Notes: a model not told the origin generated them from the sequence alone. Positions 20,201 through 29,356 are shown, numbered from the stretch's first letter. The stretch is 64,000 bases of DNA from Chryseobacterium populi (GCF_000282115.1 NZ_AKJY01000041.1:1-64000), one strand, 5' to 3'. Numbers and translations: made by a program.

Positions 20201-20306
20201 CCCTGAAGTTTCTGCAGCAAGCGGGGTGACTGTTACACCCGGGTATGACAGTTCTACATATCCTCGTTCAAGAAGCTATGTACTTGGTCTTAATTTAACT
20301 TTCTAA
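17268..20306 (+). CDS. SusC/RagA-family TonB-dependent outer-membrane transporter
   Basis: 1012-residue outer-membrane transporter for pectin oligosaccharides, paired with the SusD-like protein that follows after 17 bp. A signal peptide (about 1-28) leads almost directly to the TonB box and plug (IEEVVVIGYGKVKKSDLTGS; GGAPGAGANVTIRGGSSI; DPLYIVDGF; GASAIAIYGARGSNGIIVIKT), then the 22-strand barrel ending in YVLGLNLTF with a terminal aromatic. The N-terminal carboxypeptidase-regulatory-like domain found in most SusC proteins is absent, so this is a short form. The substrate is inferred as rhamnogalacturonan fragments from the neighbours; no SusE/SusF-type surface protein follows. Confidence 0.93.
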   Translation: MSLIVKHKNIKRIVFPAFMLSTSFIWGQKAVNDTVKNTKDIEEVVVIGYGKVKKSDLTGSVSSVSAKDLAATPAMNALQALQGRAAGLNIVTAGGAPGAGANVTIRGGSSITQSSDPLYIVDGFQLDNALNVINPNDIESIDVLKGASAIAIYGARGSNGIIVIKTKSGKKGRTVINYNTFMSFDMLSKKLDMVSDSEQFVKYQYELAQLQGKTTQWSNVFDNSLGTDTPGFYTGAYNRIANRYGSAYALDWQERMLGGTGVTQNHNVNVSAGNDKTQAFISYNYNKQDGLLQNYSETRNSLRANITSELYKGVRVDFNTMFTNNSVNGGGAYSGMKKILLQPINGGTLFTEDQLFNTQTFPDYSALDSGFDTENPYIETQASTSNKRTRTFVANAGIEFDFLKNFTWRTAGQYSWTNSKSTSFSDQNSRAFLTDPINTGINGNIANAETFRYQITNTLNYNKTFGEKHKVNALIGNEIWYEESEGSSMRLTKFPYPNFGLDDIANATVADKNTDRSSNSLLSYFARVNYNYDNRYLITGTIRADGSSKFAEGSRWGYFPSVAGAWRVSQENFWQGHKIDKIVNDFKLRIEYGVTGNNGVANNLWRTNVLLTDYPINNTQGYPAYVTSTNWGNRDLQWEELRTTNIGVDLAFFNSRIKLTSEWYNNNVSKMLFESVLPVSSGYSRQYQNIGSMRNRGMEFTLNTVNLKSENFRWTTDLNISFNKSKVLSLENGQLNKTFSVGGSRTGMVTYYATVGEELGDMYGYIYQGIYTTDDFTQNPDGSLTLKPGVVKPATGTPKPGDMKFAADNEAGDQFTRRMQKIGNGTPDFIGGISNNFSYKGFDLAVFMKFSVGNDIYNATKQSLSPYAMFQNIPSEFGNNYYHLIDPNTGQATTNLVRLKELNPNEGSSLWSLSNTNTSNIAYPSSYYVEDGSYLRIAQVTLGYSFPKEFLNKVMLSNARIYFTINNLATITGYSGYDPEVSAASGVTVTPGYDSSTYPRSRSYVLGLNLTF

Positions 20307-20323
20307 TATGTAATATTTAAATC

Positions 20324-22405
20324 ATGAAAAATATATATAATACTCCTGTATTTTTACGAAAATTAGTAGTTCTTCCCTCAATTTTCGTGGCTGTTTTAGT
20401 GATGAATTCATGCAGCGATGATTTTCTGGATCAGCCGGCTTACAATTCATTGGATACAGAATCTGTATTTAAAAATATAGATACTGCAGAGATGTTTGTT
20501 CTGGGCTGCTACAGAGGTATAGTTCCAACTGAAATGTATTATCAGTTAGGAGCCGGCGATACAGTAACGCACTCTTCAGAAGATGGCTCTACCAATAATT
20601 CCAAATATAATATTGCGAACTATCAATATGATGCTTATACTCCGAATACGGTAACAGGGATTTACTCTGCGATGTATGCCGTTATTGAAAGAACAAATAT
20701 TGCAGTCAGCGGATTAAGCAAAATGGAAGCAAGCTCAAAACGTGATGCCTTATTGGCTGAAGTTAAAGCCATCCGTGCATTTTGTTATTATAATTTAATT
20801 CGTGTTTACGGAGACGTTCCTTCTGTTTTTAAACCTCTGGATGAGATGGATCCGAATGACCCGAATACATTATATCCAAAACGTACTTCAAGGGATGAAA
20901 TTTATGATCGTATCATTGCTGATCTTCAGGAATCTGCAGGGAATATTCCAAATTTTGCTCAAAGTGGATATACTACAACAGAACGGTTAACAAAACAAGG
21001 AGTCAATGCCTTATTGGCGAGAATTGCTCTTTATGCAGCAGGGTATTCTCTTCGTTGGGATCTGAATACCGGAAGTGGGGCAATGATGTCGCGTCGTAGT
21101 GATAACAATAGAATTCAGCAATTGTACCAGATTGCGGATAATGCCTGTGCCGCGATCATTAATGGAGGAACGAACTCTTTGGTTCAGGCGCAGGGCGGAA
21201 AAAGTGGCTTTGAATATTTATGGTACAACTTCTGTCAGAGAAAGTTCTCTGCAACCAATTCGGAAATCCTTTGGCAAATTGCTGAATATGGTGCCAATAC
21301 AAACTCAGCTTTTGGAGTTTATGCACATCCTGGTTCACGTGCTGGAACTTACGGCTCCCGTAAAGCTCTACAGTTTATATTACCCAGCTATTATTTATCT
21401 TTCAATACAGGGGATACGCGCAGAGATGTTTCTTGTACCTCGTATAGTATTTATTTCTTAAATAATGGAAATGCAAGTGACAAATGGGTAGATGTAGGAA
21501 CAACATACTCATGTATTATGCCGGGTAAATTCAGAATCGGATGGTGTGTGGAGCCACAGGCTGCAGACGGTCGTAATTTAAATATTCCATTGTTAAGATA
21601 TTCCGATGTTTTATTAATGTATGCTGAAACTCAAAATTACTTGAACGGAGGGCCAACTGCTGCGGGAACTGCTGCCTTAATGCAGGTAAGAAACCGGGCA
21701 GGAATCGGAAATGTACCTGTGCCATCTGGTCAGCAGGCATTTGAAACTGCTATTGTTCAGGAGCGTAAATGGGAATTTGCAGGAGAATTTAATCTTCGTA
21801 CAGATTTGATCAGAATGAACCGTTTGGCAAGCGAAATTGAAGCGACAAGACAGGCGATGAAAAATTTATCAAACCGTACAGGCCAGTTTGTGAATACCCC
21901 GGTTTACCGTTTGTATAAATACCATCAGAATGCACAGGTCTACGGAGATCCGTTCTTAGCAGTTACTTATGTTGAATTAACTGCTCCCACGGAAATTGCT
22001 GTAGCAACTAATGTTCCTGTAAACGGTACTGCCACTGCTCTACAGGCATATCAGACCGCATTAGCCAATATAGTTACAGCACACGGCCAAACTGTGGCTC
22101 CGGATGACAAATGGTATCCAGCCAACATGTTCCAGGCTTATACAAGTACTTTTAACGGAAATGCCAGAAAAGCGGTAGGATTTACAGGAGGGTTTAATGT
22201 ACTGCAGATCGGTAATATTATCTATACCAAACCAACCGGTTTTGCTGAAAACGGAGGAACATACCCGAACTGGATCGAAGGTGGAGGAGACGGTCTTTTC
22301 TACGGATTTGTACCCAATAAAACAGAATTATTGCCTTTTGCAGCGGCTTCTGCCGGTCATCCATTGGTGGATAACCCAAATCTGAGCCAGTTGCCGGGCT
22401 ATTAA
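20324..22405 (+). CDS. SusD/RagB-family surface glycan-binding lipoprotein
   Basis: 693-residue outer-surface lipoprotein that captures oligosaccharides for the SusC channel. The N-terminal hydrophobic segment ends at VMNSCSDDFLDQP, giving the lipidated cysteine and the conserved FLD start of mature SusD proteins. Helical TPR-like scaffold motifs follow (AEVKAIRAFCYYNLIRVYGDVP; YSDVLLMYAETQNYL; IVQERKWEFAGEFNLRTDLIR). It is longer than typical SusD proteins (about 500-600) because of insertions in the C-terminal half. Co-transcription with SusC is expected. The ligand is inferred from context only. Confidence 0.92.
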   Translation: MKNIYNTPVFLRKLVVLPSIFVAVLVMNSCSDDFLDQPAYNSLDTESVFKNIDTAEMFVLGCYRGIVPTEMYYQLGAGDTVTHSSEDGSTNNSKYNIANYQYDAYTPNTVTGIYSAMYAVIERTNIAVSGLSKMEASSKRDALLAEVKAIRAFCYYNLIRVYGDVPSVFKPLDEMDPNDPNTLYPKRTSRDEIYDRIIADLQESAGNIPNFAQSGYTTTERLTKQGVNALLARIALYAAGYSLRWDLNTGSGAMMSRRSDNNRIQQLYQIADNACAAIINGGTNSLVQAQGGKSGFEYLWYNFCQRKFSATNSEILWQIAEYGANTNSAFGVYAHPGSRAGTYGSRKALQFILPSYYLSFNTGDTRRDVSCTSYSIYFLNNGNASDKWVDVGTTYSCIMPGKFRIGWCVEPQAADGRNLNIPLLRYSDVLLMYAETQNYLNGGPTAAGTAALMQVRNRAGIGNVPVPSGQQAFETAIVQERKWEFAGEFNLRTDLIRMNRLASEIEATRQAMKNLSNRTGQFVNTPVYRLYKYHQNAQVYGDPFLAVTYVELTAPTEIAVATNVPVNGTATALQAYQTALANIVTAHGQTVAPDDKWYPANMFQAYTSTFNGNARKAVGFTGGFNVLQIGNIIYTKPTGFAENGGTYPNWIEGGGDGLFYGFVPNKTELLPFAAASAGHPLVDNPNLSQLPGY

Positions 22406-22674
22406 TCCCTGCCTTAAACATTGAGAATTTAAACTTAAAAGCATTTAACCTGTTTAAACAATTAAGAATTATCTGCAAAAGCCTGTAAATGGACAAAAAT
22501 CAGAGATGTTTTAAAAGCTTATGTGTTTTTATTTATAGTTTATTGATGAACTTAAATAATTTATGTATTAATCTTTGTGACTTTTGCAATTTAAAATCAA
22601 AGTACAGACGAAGCTCAATATAAAATGTCAGTAAAAAATTCAAACGTTAATTTATCTTTAAATATGGTATTTAC

Positions 22675-22719
22675 CAGTATAGTACGGGATGCTGTAAAAA
22701 ATATTACGATCTAATTTTG
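22675..22719 (+). promoter_or_regulatory. CAGGAT-like repeat promoter of the rhamnose catabolic genes
   Basis: CAGTAT (22675-22680) and CGGGAT (22685-22690) keep the 10-bp period, and after 21 nt comes a perfect -7 box TAATTTTG (22712-22719). The hexamers are weaker than at SusC while the -7 box is ideal. The rest of the 342-bp gap 22406-22747 contains no gene. Confidence 0.6.
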
Positions 22720-22747
22720 GTTAAAATTTAGAAATATAAGACAAACA

Positions 22748-24850
22748 ATGGAAAAAGTAAAAACATTCAAATACGTAGACTATTTATGGGATGAAAACAA
22801 AGCAGCATCTTTGGGAAATGATCAGGTGGCTTTATTTTTATACCGCTCAAACATATTAGGGACAGACCTAAGAATTACCAATTATGGAGGAGGTAACACA
22901 AGCTGTAAAACCATCGAAAAAGATCCGCTGACCAACGAAAATGTTGAGGTAATGTGGGTGAAAGGTTCAGGTGGTGACATCGGAACTTTAACAAGAAAAG
23001 GGATTGCCGGATTATACACAGAAAGATTAAGAAACTTGAAAAATGTGTACCAGGGTTCAGCAGATGAAGATAGAATGGTAGGCTTATTCAACCACTGTAT
23101 TTTTGATCTGGACAGCAAAGCACCTTCTATTGACACACCTCTTCATGGTTTACTTCCATTCAAACATATCGATCACCTTCATCCTGATGCTTTAATTGCC
23201 GTAGCTGCTGCAAAAGACAGCGAGAAAATAACCAAAGAAATCTGGGGTGATACAATGGGCTGGGTTCCATGGCAGCGCCCGGGCTTTGATTTGGGATTAC
23301 AATTGGAAAAGTGTTTAAACGATAATCCGGGAATCAGAGGAATTGTTTTAGGAAGCCACGGATTATTTACCTGGGGGGATACTTCTTACGAATGTTACAT
23401 CAACAGTTTGGAAGTTATCGAAATGGCTTCTGAATATATTGCTAAAAAGATCGAGGAAAACGGACAGGTTTTTGGCGGGCAAAAAATAGAACCTCTCCCA
23501 GCTGACGAACGTGAGAATAAAGCAGCTCAGTTGATGCCGTTGCTACGTGGTCTGTCTTCTTCTGAAAACAGAATGGTGGGTCACTTCACAGACAGCGATG
23601 TTGTTTTGGAATACATCAACAGCAATGATTTGGAGCGTTTAGCGCCACTTGGAACTTCTTGTCCGGATCACTTTTTAAGAACAAAGATTCAGCCGTTAGT
23701 TTTAACTTTAGATAAAAATGAAGATTTAAGTGATTCTAAAGCTATTTTAGAAAAATTAACTCCTCTTTTCCAACAATACAGACAAGAATACAAAGAATAT
23801 TACGAAACCTGTAAACATCCGAACAGCCCTGCGATGCGTGATCCGAATCCTGTGATCATTATTTATCCGGGAGTAGGAATGTTCAGTTTCTCAAAAGATA
23901 AGCAGACGACTCGTGTAGCAAGCGAATTTTACGTCAATGCAATTAACGTAATGCGTGGAGCAGAGGCCATTTCAGAATACACTTCATTACCAAGACAGGA
24001 AGCTTTTGATATCGAATACTGGTTGCTTGAAGAAGCTAAACTTCAGAGAATGCCGAAAGAAAAGCCATTATCAAGAAAAATTGCGATCGTAACCGGAGCC
24101 GGAGGTGGAATCGGACAGGCAATTGCTGACAGAATGGTTCAGGAAGGTGCAGTCGTTGTTTTTACAGACTTAAATCAGGAAGCTTTAAATTCTGTTATAG
24201 AAAAATACAGTAAAGATCAGGCTATAGCGGTTACTTGTGACGTAACTAATGAAGATGCTATTGCTAATGCTTTTAAAGACACAATTCTGGCGTTCGGTGG
24301 AGTAGATATCATTGTTCATTCTGCTGGTTTAGCGATCTCCAAATCATTGGAAGATACCACCACAAAAGACTGGGATCTACTGGAAAATGTTTTGGTAAAA
24401 GGTCAGTTTTTGATGGTAAAAAATGGTGTGGAAATCATGAAAAAGCAAGGTTTAGGAGGAGATATTGTTAATATTGCCAGTAAAAACGGATTGGTTGCCG
24501 GCCCGAATAACGTGGCATACGGAACAGCAAAAGCCGCTCAGCAGCATATGACAAGATTATTGGCGGCAGAATTGGCAACAGATAAAATCCGTGTGAATGT
24601 TGTAAATCCTGACGGGGTGATTGTAGGAAGTAAAATCTGGGAAGGGGCCTGGGCAGAAGGCCGTGCAAAAGCAAACGGAATTTCTGTTGAAGAACTCCCT
24701 GCATTTTACGCAAAAAGAAACTTATTAAATGAAATTATCCTTCCTGAAGACATCGCAAACGGAGTTTTTGCATGCGTTGCCATCTTAGATAAAACCACAG
24801 GAAACATCATCAATGTAGACGGAGGAATGGCAAATGCATTCCCAAGATAA
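22748..24850 (+). CDS. rhaE: Bifunctional L-rhamnulose-1-phosphate aldolase / L-lactaldehyde dehydrogenase
   Basis: 700-residue cytoplasmic fusion enzyme. The N-terminal class II aldolase domain (about 1-430) carries the metal-binding region LHGLLPFKHIDHLHPD and would split rhamnulose-1-phosphate into dihydroxyacetone phosphate and L-lactaldehyde. The C-terminal short-chain dehydrogenase (about 440-700) has the Rossmann motif TGAGGGIG (449-456) and catalytic Y591/K595 in YGTAK, and would oxidise lactaldehyde to L-lactate. This is the RhaE-RhaW fusion known from rhamnose pathways that lack a separate RhaD. Isomerase, kinase and lactate dehydrogenase genes follow in pathway context. The promoter carries the shared CAGGAT-type repeat. 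Confidence 0.9.
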   Translation: MEKVKTFKYVDYLWDENKAASLGNDQVALFLYRSNILGTDLRITNYGGGNTSCKTIEKDPLTNENVEVMWVKGSGGDIGTLTRKGIAGLYTERLRNLKNVYQGSADEDRMVGLFNHCIFDLDSKAPSIDTPLHGLLPFKHIDHLHPDALIAVAAAKDSEKITKEIWGDTMGWVPWQRPGFDLGLQLEKCLNDNPGIRGIVLGSHGLFTWGDTSYECYINSLEVIEMASEYIAKKIEENGQVFGGQKIEPLPADERENKAAQLMPLLRGLSSSENRMVGHFTDSDVVLEYINSNDLERLAPLGTSCPDHFLRTKIQPLVLTLDKNEDLSDSKAILEKLTPLFQQYRQEYKEYYETCKHPNSPAMRDPNPVIIIYPGVGMFSFSKDKQTTRVASEFYVNAINVMRGAEAISEYTSLPRQEAFDIEYWLLEEAKLQRMPKEKPLSRKIAIVTGAGGGIGQAIADRMVQEGAVVVFTDLNQEALNSVIEKYSKDQAIAVTCDVTNEDAIANAFKDTILAFGGVDIIVHSAGLAISKSLEDTTTKDWDLLENVLVKGQFLMVKNGVEIMKKQGLGGDIVNIASKNGLVAGPNNVAYGTAKAAQQHMTRLLAAELATDKIRVNVVNPDGVIVGSKIWEGAWAEGRAKANGISVEELPAFYAKRNLLNEIILPEDIANGVFACVAILDKTTGNIINVDGGMANAFPR

Positions 24851-25045
24851 ATTAAAAAAGATAATTATTAAATTGCTGATTTAATCTCAAATAAAAAATT
24901 AAGCCATTAAAAATAATTCGTGAATGAAGTCATATTAATATGTGCTTCTTAAGAAATTTATTTTTCTTGATTGCCCTTAAAAGCTTAATCAATCTCAATG
25001 GTTTAAAGTTTAAAACTTTCAATTTAATATTTTAAAAATCAAATC

Positions 25046-26326
25046 ATGGTTATAGGAAAAGATATCATTGAACAATATAATAAACTAGAAATTGAAAATT
25101 TTACTACAGATTTCGATTTTCTACAAAATAAATTAACAAAATCAGGAACCAGTGTTACTGAGATTGTCAACAAAATTGCTGATTTCCAGGTAGCTATCCC
25201 GAGCTGGGCTTTAGGAGCGGGAGGAACCCGTTTTGGAAGATTTTCTTACGGTGGCGAACCGGCAACTTTAGAACAAAAATTAGATGATGTGGGATTGATT
25301 CACGCATTAACGCACTCTGCAGGAGCTGTTTCATTGCACATTCCATGGGATGTTCCGAGTGATGTGAAAGCCATTAAAGAAAAAGCAGCTTCTCACGGGC
25401 TTGTTTTTGATGCGATGAATTCCAACACGTTTCAGGATCAAACAGGAGCTGAACACTCTTACAAATTCGGTTCTTTGAACGCTGTGAATGAAGATTCAAG
25501 AGCCTATGCCGTAGAACACAACAAAGAAGTGATCAGGATCGGAAAAGAGTTGGGTTCAAAAAGCTTAACGGTCTGGCTGGCGGACGGAGCAAGTTTTCCG
25601 GGACAACTGAATTTTCAGACGGCATTGTCAAACACGGAGAAAAGTTTAAAAGAAATCTATGCAGGAATGCCCGAAGACTGGAAACTTTTTATTGAATATA
25701 AGCCTTACGAGCCGAATTTTTATTCAACAACCATTCAGGATTGGGGAACTTCGTTTATGTTGGCCAATGCTTGTGGCGAAAGGGCTTACACTTTGGTAGA
25801 CTTAGGCCATCATTTACCAAATACCAATATTGAGCAGATTGTTGCAACCTTAATGTACAAAGGAAAATTAGGAGGTTTCCACTTCAACGACAGTAAATAT
25901 GGAGATGATGATTTGACGGTGGGTTCTATTAAACCTTATGCTTTGTTTTTGATTTTCAATGAATTGGTGTACGGGATGGAAAACAATCCTCAAAACCCTT
26001 ATCCGGCCTGGATGATCGATGCAAGCCACAACATCAAAGATCCGTTGGAAGATTTGCTGCAGTCTTTAGAAGCTATTTTAATTGCCTATGCTCAGGCACT
26101 TCTGGTTGATCAGAAAGCGCTAAAAACCGCACAATTAAGCAATGATGTCGTTGGAGCGCAGGATATTTTGCAGAACGCCTACAGAACAGATGTTCGTCCA
26201 TTATTAAGAGCTGCAAGATTGCAGGCAGGTGCCGCTTTAGATCCCATCGCAGCTTACAGGAATTTAAGGGTAAGAGAAAATTTAATTTCTGAAAGAGGCT
26301 TAGAAACCAAAGCAACGGGGTTATAA
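25046..26326 (+). CDS. rhaI: L-rhamnose isomerase (RhaI type)
   Basis: 426-residue cytoplasmic metal-dependent isomerase converting L-rhamnose to L-rhamnulose. It resembles the RhaI type (Pseudomonas/Bacillus style) rather than E. coli RhaA: VAIPSWALGAGGTRFGRF near the N-terminus, LHIPWDVPSD, KLFIEYKPYEPNFY, LVDLGHHLPNTN and GGFHFNDSKYGDDDLTVGS, which hold the metal-binding Glu, Asp and His residues. The 195-bp gap after the aldolase gene contains the palindrome CATATTAATATG (24931-24942) but no clear promoter, so joint transcription from 22.7 kb is possible. Confidence 0.92.
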   Translation: MVIGKDIIEQYNKLEIENFTTDFDFLQNKLTKSGTSVTEIVNKIADFQVAIPSWALGAGGTRFGRFSYGGEPATLEQKLDDVGLIHALTHSAGAVSLHIPWDVPSDVKAIKEKAASHGLVFDAMNSNTFQDQTGAEHSYKFGSLNAVNEDSRAYAVEHNKEVIRIGKELGSKSLTVWLADGASFPGQLNFQTALSNTEKSLKEIYAGMPEDWKLFIEYKPYEPNFYSTTIQDWGTSFMLANACGERAYTLVDLGHHLPNTNIEQIVATLMYKGKLGGFHFNDSKYGDDDLTVGSIKPYALFLIFNELVYGMENNPQNPYPAWMIDASHNIKDPLEDLLQSLEAILIAYAQALLVDQKALKTAQLSNDVVGAQDILQNAYRTDVRPLLRAARLQAGAALDPIAAYRNLRVRENLISERGLETKATGL

Positions 26327-26550
26327 AACCCTGTTTTAAAATTGATAATTTCAACTTTTGAGTGCAATCGAAAGTTTTTATTATATGTATCCTTATTTTT
26401 TATCATTAAGGTTGAAAGTGTTTGGAGGTAGGGTCTTAGCTTTGCTGCTTAAGAAATGAGTGGATTTTTTCTTAATGCATCTTACCATCTGAACACTCCT
26501 TAATGGTGTTTCAATAATTTTAAATTTAATTATTGAAATACGAATAAACA

Positions 26551-26761
26551 CTAATTTTTACACAAATTTCACGAATATAAATTGTGTTATTAGTGAAAAT
26601 ATTAGCGTCATTTGTGTTAAAGAACGGCTTCACTTTGCTGAGTGAAACGCCTTTGCGAATCTAAAAACGTATAGTAGTTAAGAAAAATCTTTGCATACTT
26701 TGCGTTTAAAAAAATAAACCAATCAGTGGCATTAGTGAAAACATTAGTGCAATTTGTGTTT
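26551..26761. repeat. Degenerate interspersed repeats in the rhaI-kinase gap
   Basis: Within the 458-bp gap 26327-26784, ATTAGTGAAAATATTAGCG at 26589 onward recurs as ATTAGTGAAAACATTAGTG at 26731 onward, each continuing into a TTTGTGTT-like segment. Partly inverted matching sequence (CACTAATTTTTACACAAAT) starts at 26550. Related CTTTGCG/TTTGCGT strings lie between. No reading frame is conserved. A half-site-like TGCAATCGAA lies at 26363-26372. The pattern looks like an intergenic repeat family rather than a gene. Confidence 0.55.
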
Positions 26762-26784
26762 AAAAATAAAATAATCATCCAGGA

Positions 26785-28173
26785 ATGTCTAAAAAAAAGA
26801 AGGTAACCATAGTATTTGATATTGGAAAGACCAATAAAAAATTCTTTTTATTCGATAAAAATTATAAAGAAGTTGTCCGGGAATATACAGAATTACCGCT
26901 CACTACTGATGAGGATGATTATCCTACGGAAGACCTTGCAGCCCTTCAAAACTGGATAAAAGATAATTTTAATGCCATTCTTGATAATGAAGAGTATGAA
27001 GTGAAAGCCATCAATTTTTCCACCTATGGAGCGAGTTTTGTGCATCTGGATCAGAAAGGAAATGTTCTGACTCCACTGTACAATTACACTAAACCGATGG
27101 ATCAGGAAATTCTTGATTTATTTTATGAAAAACATGGAAGCAAACTGAAAATTGCCCGCGAAACAGCATCACCTCAGGCAGGAATGCTTAATTCAGGTCT
27201 GCAATTATTCTGGCTGAAATATAAGCATCCGGAAATATTCAGAAAAATCCGTTACAGCCTTCATTTACCTCAGTATTTATCGTATTTGTTTACCGGCATT
27301 TGTGTGTCGGAATTTACTTCAATAGGCTGCCATACCAATTTGTGGGATTATGACAAAGCTGATTATCACGACTGGGTGTATGACGAAGAAATAGATGCTT
27401 TATTACCTCCAATTGTGCCGACTTCTGCGAGTATCAATACTTCTTACAGAAATAAAAAAATTAAAATCGGTGTTGGGATTCACGACAGCTCTTCAGCATT
27501 ATTACCTTATATTTTAAGCAAAAAAGAACCGTTTTTACTTCTTTCAACGGGAACCTGGAGTATTTCGTTAAATCCCTTTAATGATGAAAGCCTGACTGAT
27601 GAAGATATAGAAAATAATTGCCTGAATTATATGCGAATTGATGGGAAACGTGTAAAAGCATCCCGTTTTTTTATGGGAAATGAATACAAAATCCAGGTTG
27701 AAAAACTATGTGCTTATTATGGAAAAGAATACGGTTTCCACAGAGAAGTGCAGTTTGATCAGGATCTGTATTTGCGCTTAATGAAAAATAAAAATATCTA
27801 TTTTCGCTTTGAAGGAATTATTTTAAAACGAAAAATGATCAGTGAAACAGATTTAAAATCATTCGCTACTTTTGAAGAAGCTTACCATCAGTTAATGATA
27901 GAACTGATGGATTTACAGATTCATACGATCAAAAATGCAATCGGAAATTCGGATGTCGAAAATATTTATATCGATGGCGGATTCACTGATAATGACGTAT
28001 TTATGAAGCTTATGTCTCACCATTTTCAGCATTACAATGTGATGTCTACGCATTCTCCGCTGGGTTCTGCATTGGGAGCTTCCATGGTGATTTCGAACAA
28101 AAAAATAGATGAAACTTTTTTACAGCAGCATTATCAGATGAAAGTGCTTCAACCGTTAATTCTTAATTTATAA
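26785..28173 (+). CDS. FGGY-family carbohydrate kinase, probable L-rhamnulokinase
   Basis: 462-residue cytoplasmic sugar kinase of the FGGY/ASKHA fold. An N-terminal phosphate loop FDIGKTNKK (D12) and the C-terminal adenosine-site motif YIDGGFTDND are visible, with the mid-protein sugar-site region INFSTYGASFVHLD. Lying between rhamnose isomerase and an L-lactate-oxidising enzyme, its expected reaction is phosphorylation of L-rhamnulose to L-rhamnulose-1-phosphate. It is diverged from E. coli RhaB, so the substrate is assigned by context. The next gene starts 3 bp after its stop, so the two are co-transcribed. Confidence 0.85.
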   Translation: MSKKKKVTIVFDIGKTNKKFFLFDKNYKEVVREYTELPLTTDEDDYPTEDLAALQNWIKDNFNAILDNEEYEVKAINFSTYGASFVHLDQKGNVLTPLYNYTKPMDQEILDLFYEKHGSKLKIARETASPQAGMLNSGLQLFWLKYKHPEIFRKIRYSLHLPQYLSYLFTGICVSEFTSIGCHTNLWDYDKADYHDWVYDEEIDALLPPIVPTSASINTSYRNKKIKIGVGIHDSSSALLPYILSKKEPFLLLSTGTWSISLNPFNDESLTDEDIENNCLNYMRIDGKRVKASRFFMGNEYKIQVEKLCAYYGKEYGFHREVQFDQDLYLRLMKNKNIYFRFEGIILKRKMISETDLKSFATFEEAYHQLMIELMDLQIHTIKNAIGNSDVENIYIDGGFTDNDVFMKLMSHHFQHYNVMSTHSPLGSALGASMVISNKKIDETFLQQHYQMKVLQPLILNL

Positions 28174-28176
28174 AAC

Positions 28177-29325
28177 ATGGCATTTCCATTTGATACCCAT
28201 TACGCTTCGCTTGAACTTTTAATCGAAAAGGCAAAAAAAAGAATGCCCCGTTTCGCTTTCGAATATCTGGATGGAGGTTGTAATGAAAATATAAACCGGG
28301 ACAGAAATACAAGCGAACTAAGAGAAGTTCTCCTTCGTCCACGTTACCTGAATAATTACAGCGAAACCAACATGGAAACTGAATTATTCGGAGTAAAATA
28401 TTCCGCGCCTTTCGGGGTTTCTCCTGTCGGGTTACAGGGACTGATGTGGCCCAATGCTCCCGAAATTTTGGCAAAAGCAGCTTTTAAACATAATATACCT
28501 TTCATATTAAGTACCGTTACAACAAGCAGTCTTGAAAGAATTTCTGAATTAACAGAGGGTAAAGCCTGGTATCAGTTATACCATCCGAGAGAAGAATGGC
28601 TGCGCGATGATATTCTCGACCGTTGTGAAGCTTCCGGATACGATGTACTTGTGGTTTTGGCTGATGTTCCGACTTTTGGATACAGAGCAAAAGAAATAAG
28701 AAACGGCTTATCAATGCCGCCTCAAATTAATTTCAGAAACGTTTCTCAGGCTTTGGTAAAGCCGCAATGGTGTTTAGAGATGCTGAAACATGGTGTTCCG
28801 AGTTTTGCAACGATGAATAAGTATATGGATAAAAACATGAATGTGAAACAGCTGGGACAGTTCATGAATTCTACATTTTCCGGTAGATTGAATTCAGACA
28901 GAATCAAGGCTATCCGTGACAAATGGAAAGGAAAATTAGTCATTAAAGGTATTGCTTCCGACGAAGATGCCGCAGAGGCAGTTCGTTTAGGTTTCGACGG
29001 AATGATTATCTCCAATCATGGCGGAAGACAGCTTGATGCGGGTGAATCTACAATTGCCGTAGTGAAAGAAATCAGCGAAAAATATAAAGGTCAGATTAAA
29101 ATCATGATGGACAGTGGTGTAAGAACCGGTCCGGATGTTGCCCGCGCTTTAAGTTGTGGTGCAGAATTTACCTTTATGGGAAGGACTTTTATGTATGCAG
29201 TAGGAGCTTTAGGTGACAAAGGCGGTGATCATATTATTGAGATGCTTAAAATGCAGTTCAGACAGGTGATGGAACAGGTTTGCTGTGAAAAGCCGGAAGA
29301 TTTGCAAAACTTCAGAGTGAAATAA
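28177..29325 (+). CDS. FMN-dependent alpha-hydroxyacid (L-lactate) dehydrogenase
   Basis: 382-residue flavoprotein of the LldD/glycolate oxidase family, a TIM barrel with FMN. Seen are FAFEYLDGGCNENINRDRN near the N-terminus, PFGVSPVGLQGLMWP, LVIKGIASDEDAAEAV, and the active-site SNHGGRQLD with catalytic H281 and substrate-binding R284. It would oxidise L-lactate from the RhaE/RhaW fusion enzyme to pyruvate, passing electrons to the respiratory chain. The 3-bp spacing from the kinase puts it in the rhamnose operon, which supports L-lactate as substrate over other hydroxyacids. A terminator follows. Confidence 0.87.
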   Translation: MAFPFDTHYASLELLIEKAKKRMPRFAFEYLDGGCNENINRDRNTSELREVLLRPRYLNNYSETNMETELFGVKYSAPFGVSPVGLQGLMWPNAPEILAKAAFKHNIPFILSTVTTSSLERISELTEGKAWYQLYHPREEWLRDDILDRCEASGYDVLVVLADVPTFGYRAKEIRNGLSMPPQINFRNVSQALVKPQWCLEMLKHGVPSFATMNKYMDKNMNVKQLGQFMNSTFSGRLNSDRIKAIRDKWKGKLVIKGIASDEDAAEAVRLGFDGMIISNHGGRQLDAGESTIAVVKEISEKYKGQIKIMMDSGVRTGPDVARALSCGAEFTFMGRTFMYAVGALGDKGGDHIIEMLKMQFRQVMEQVCCEKPEDLQNFRVK

Positions 29326-29356
29326 AATCTTTAAGGTTATATTAATATTCAATAGG

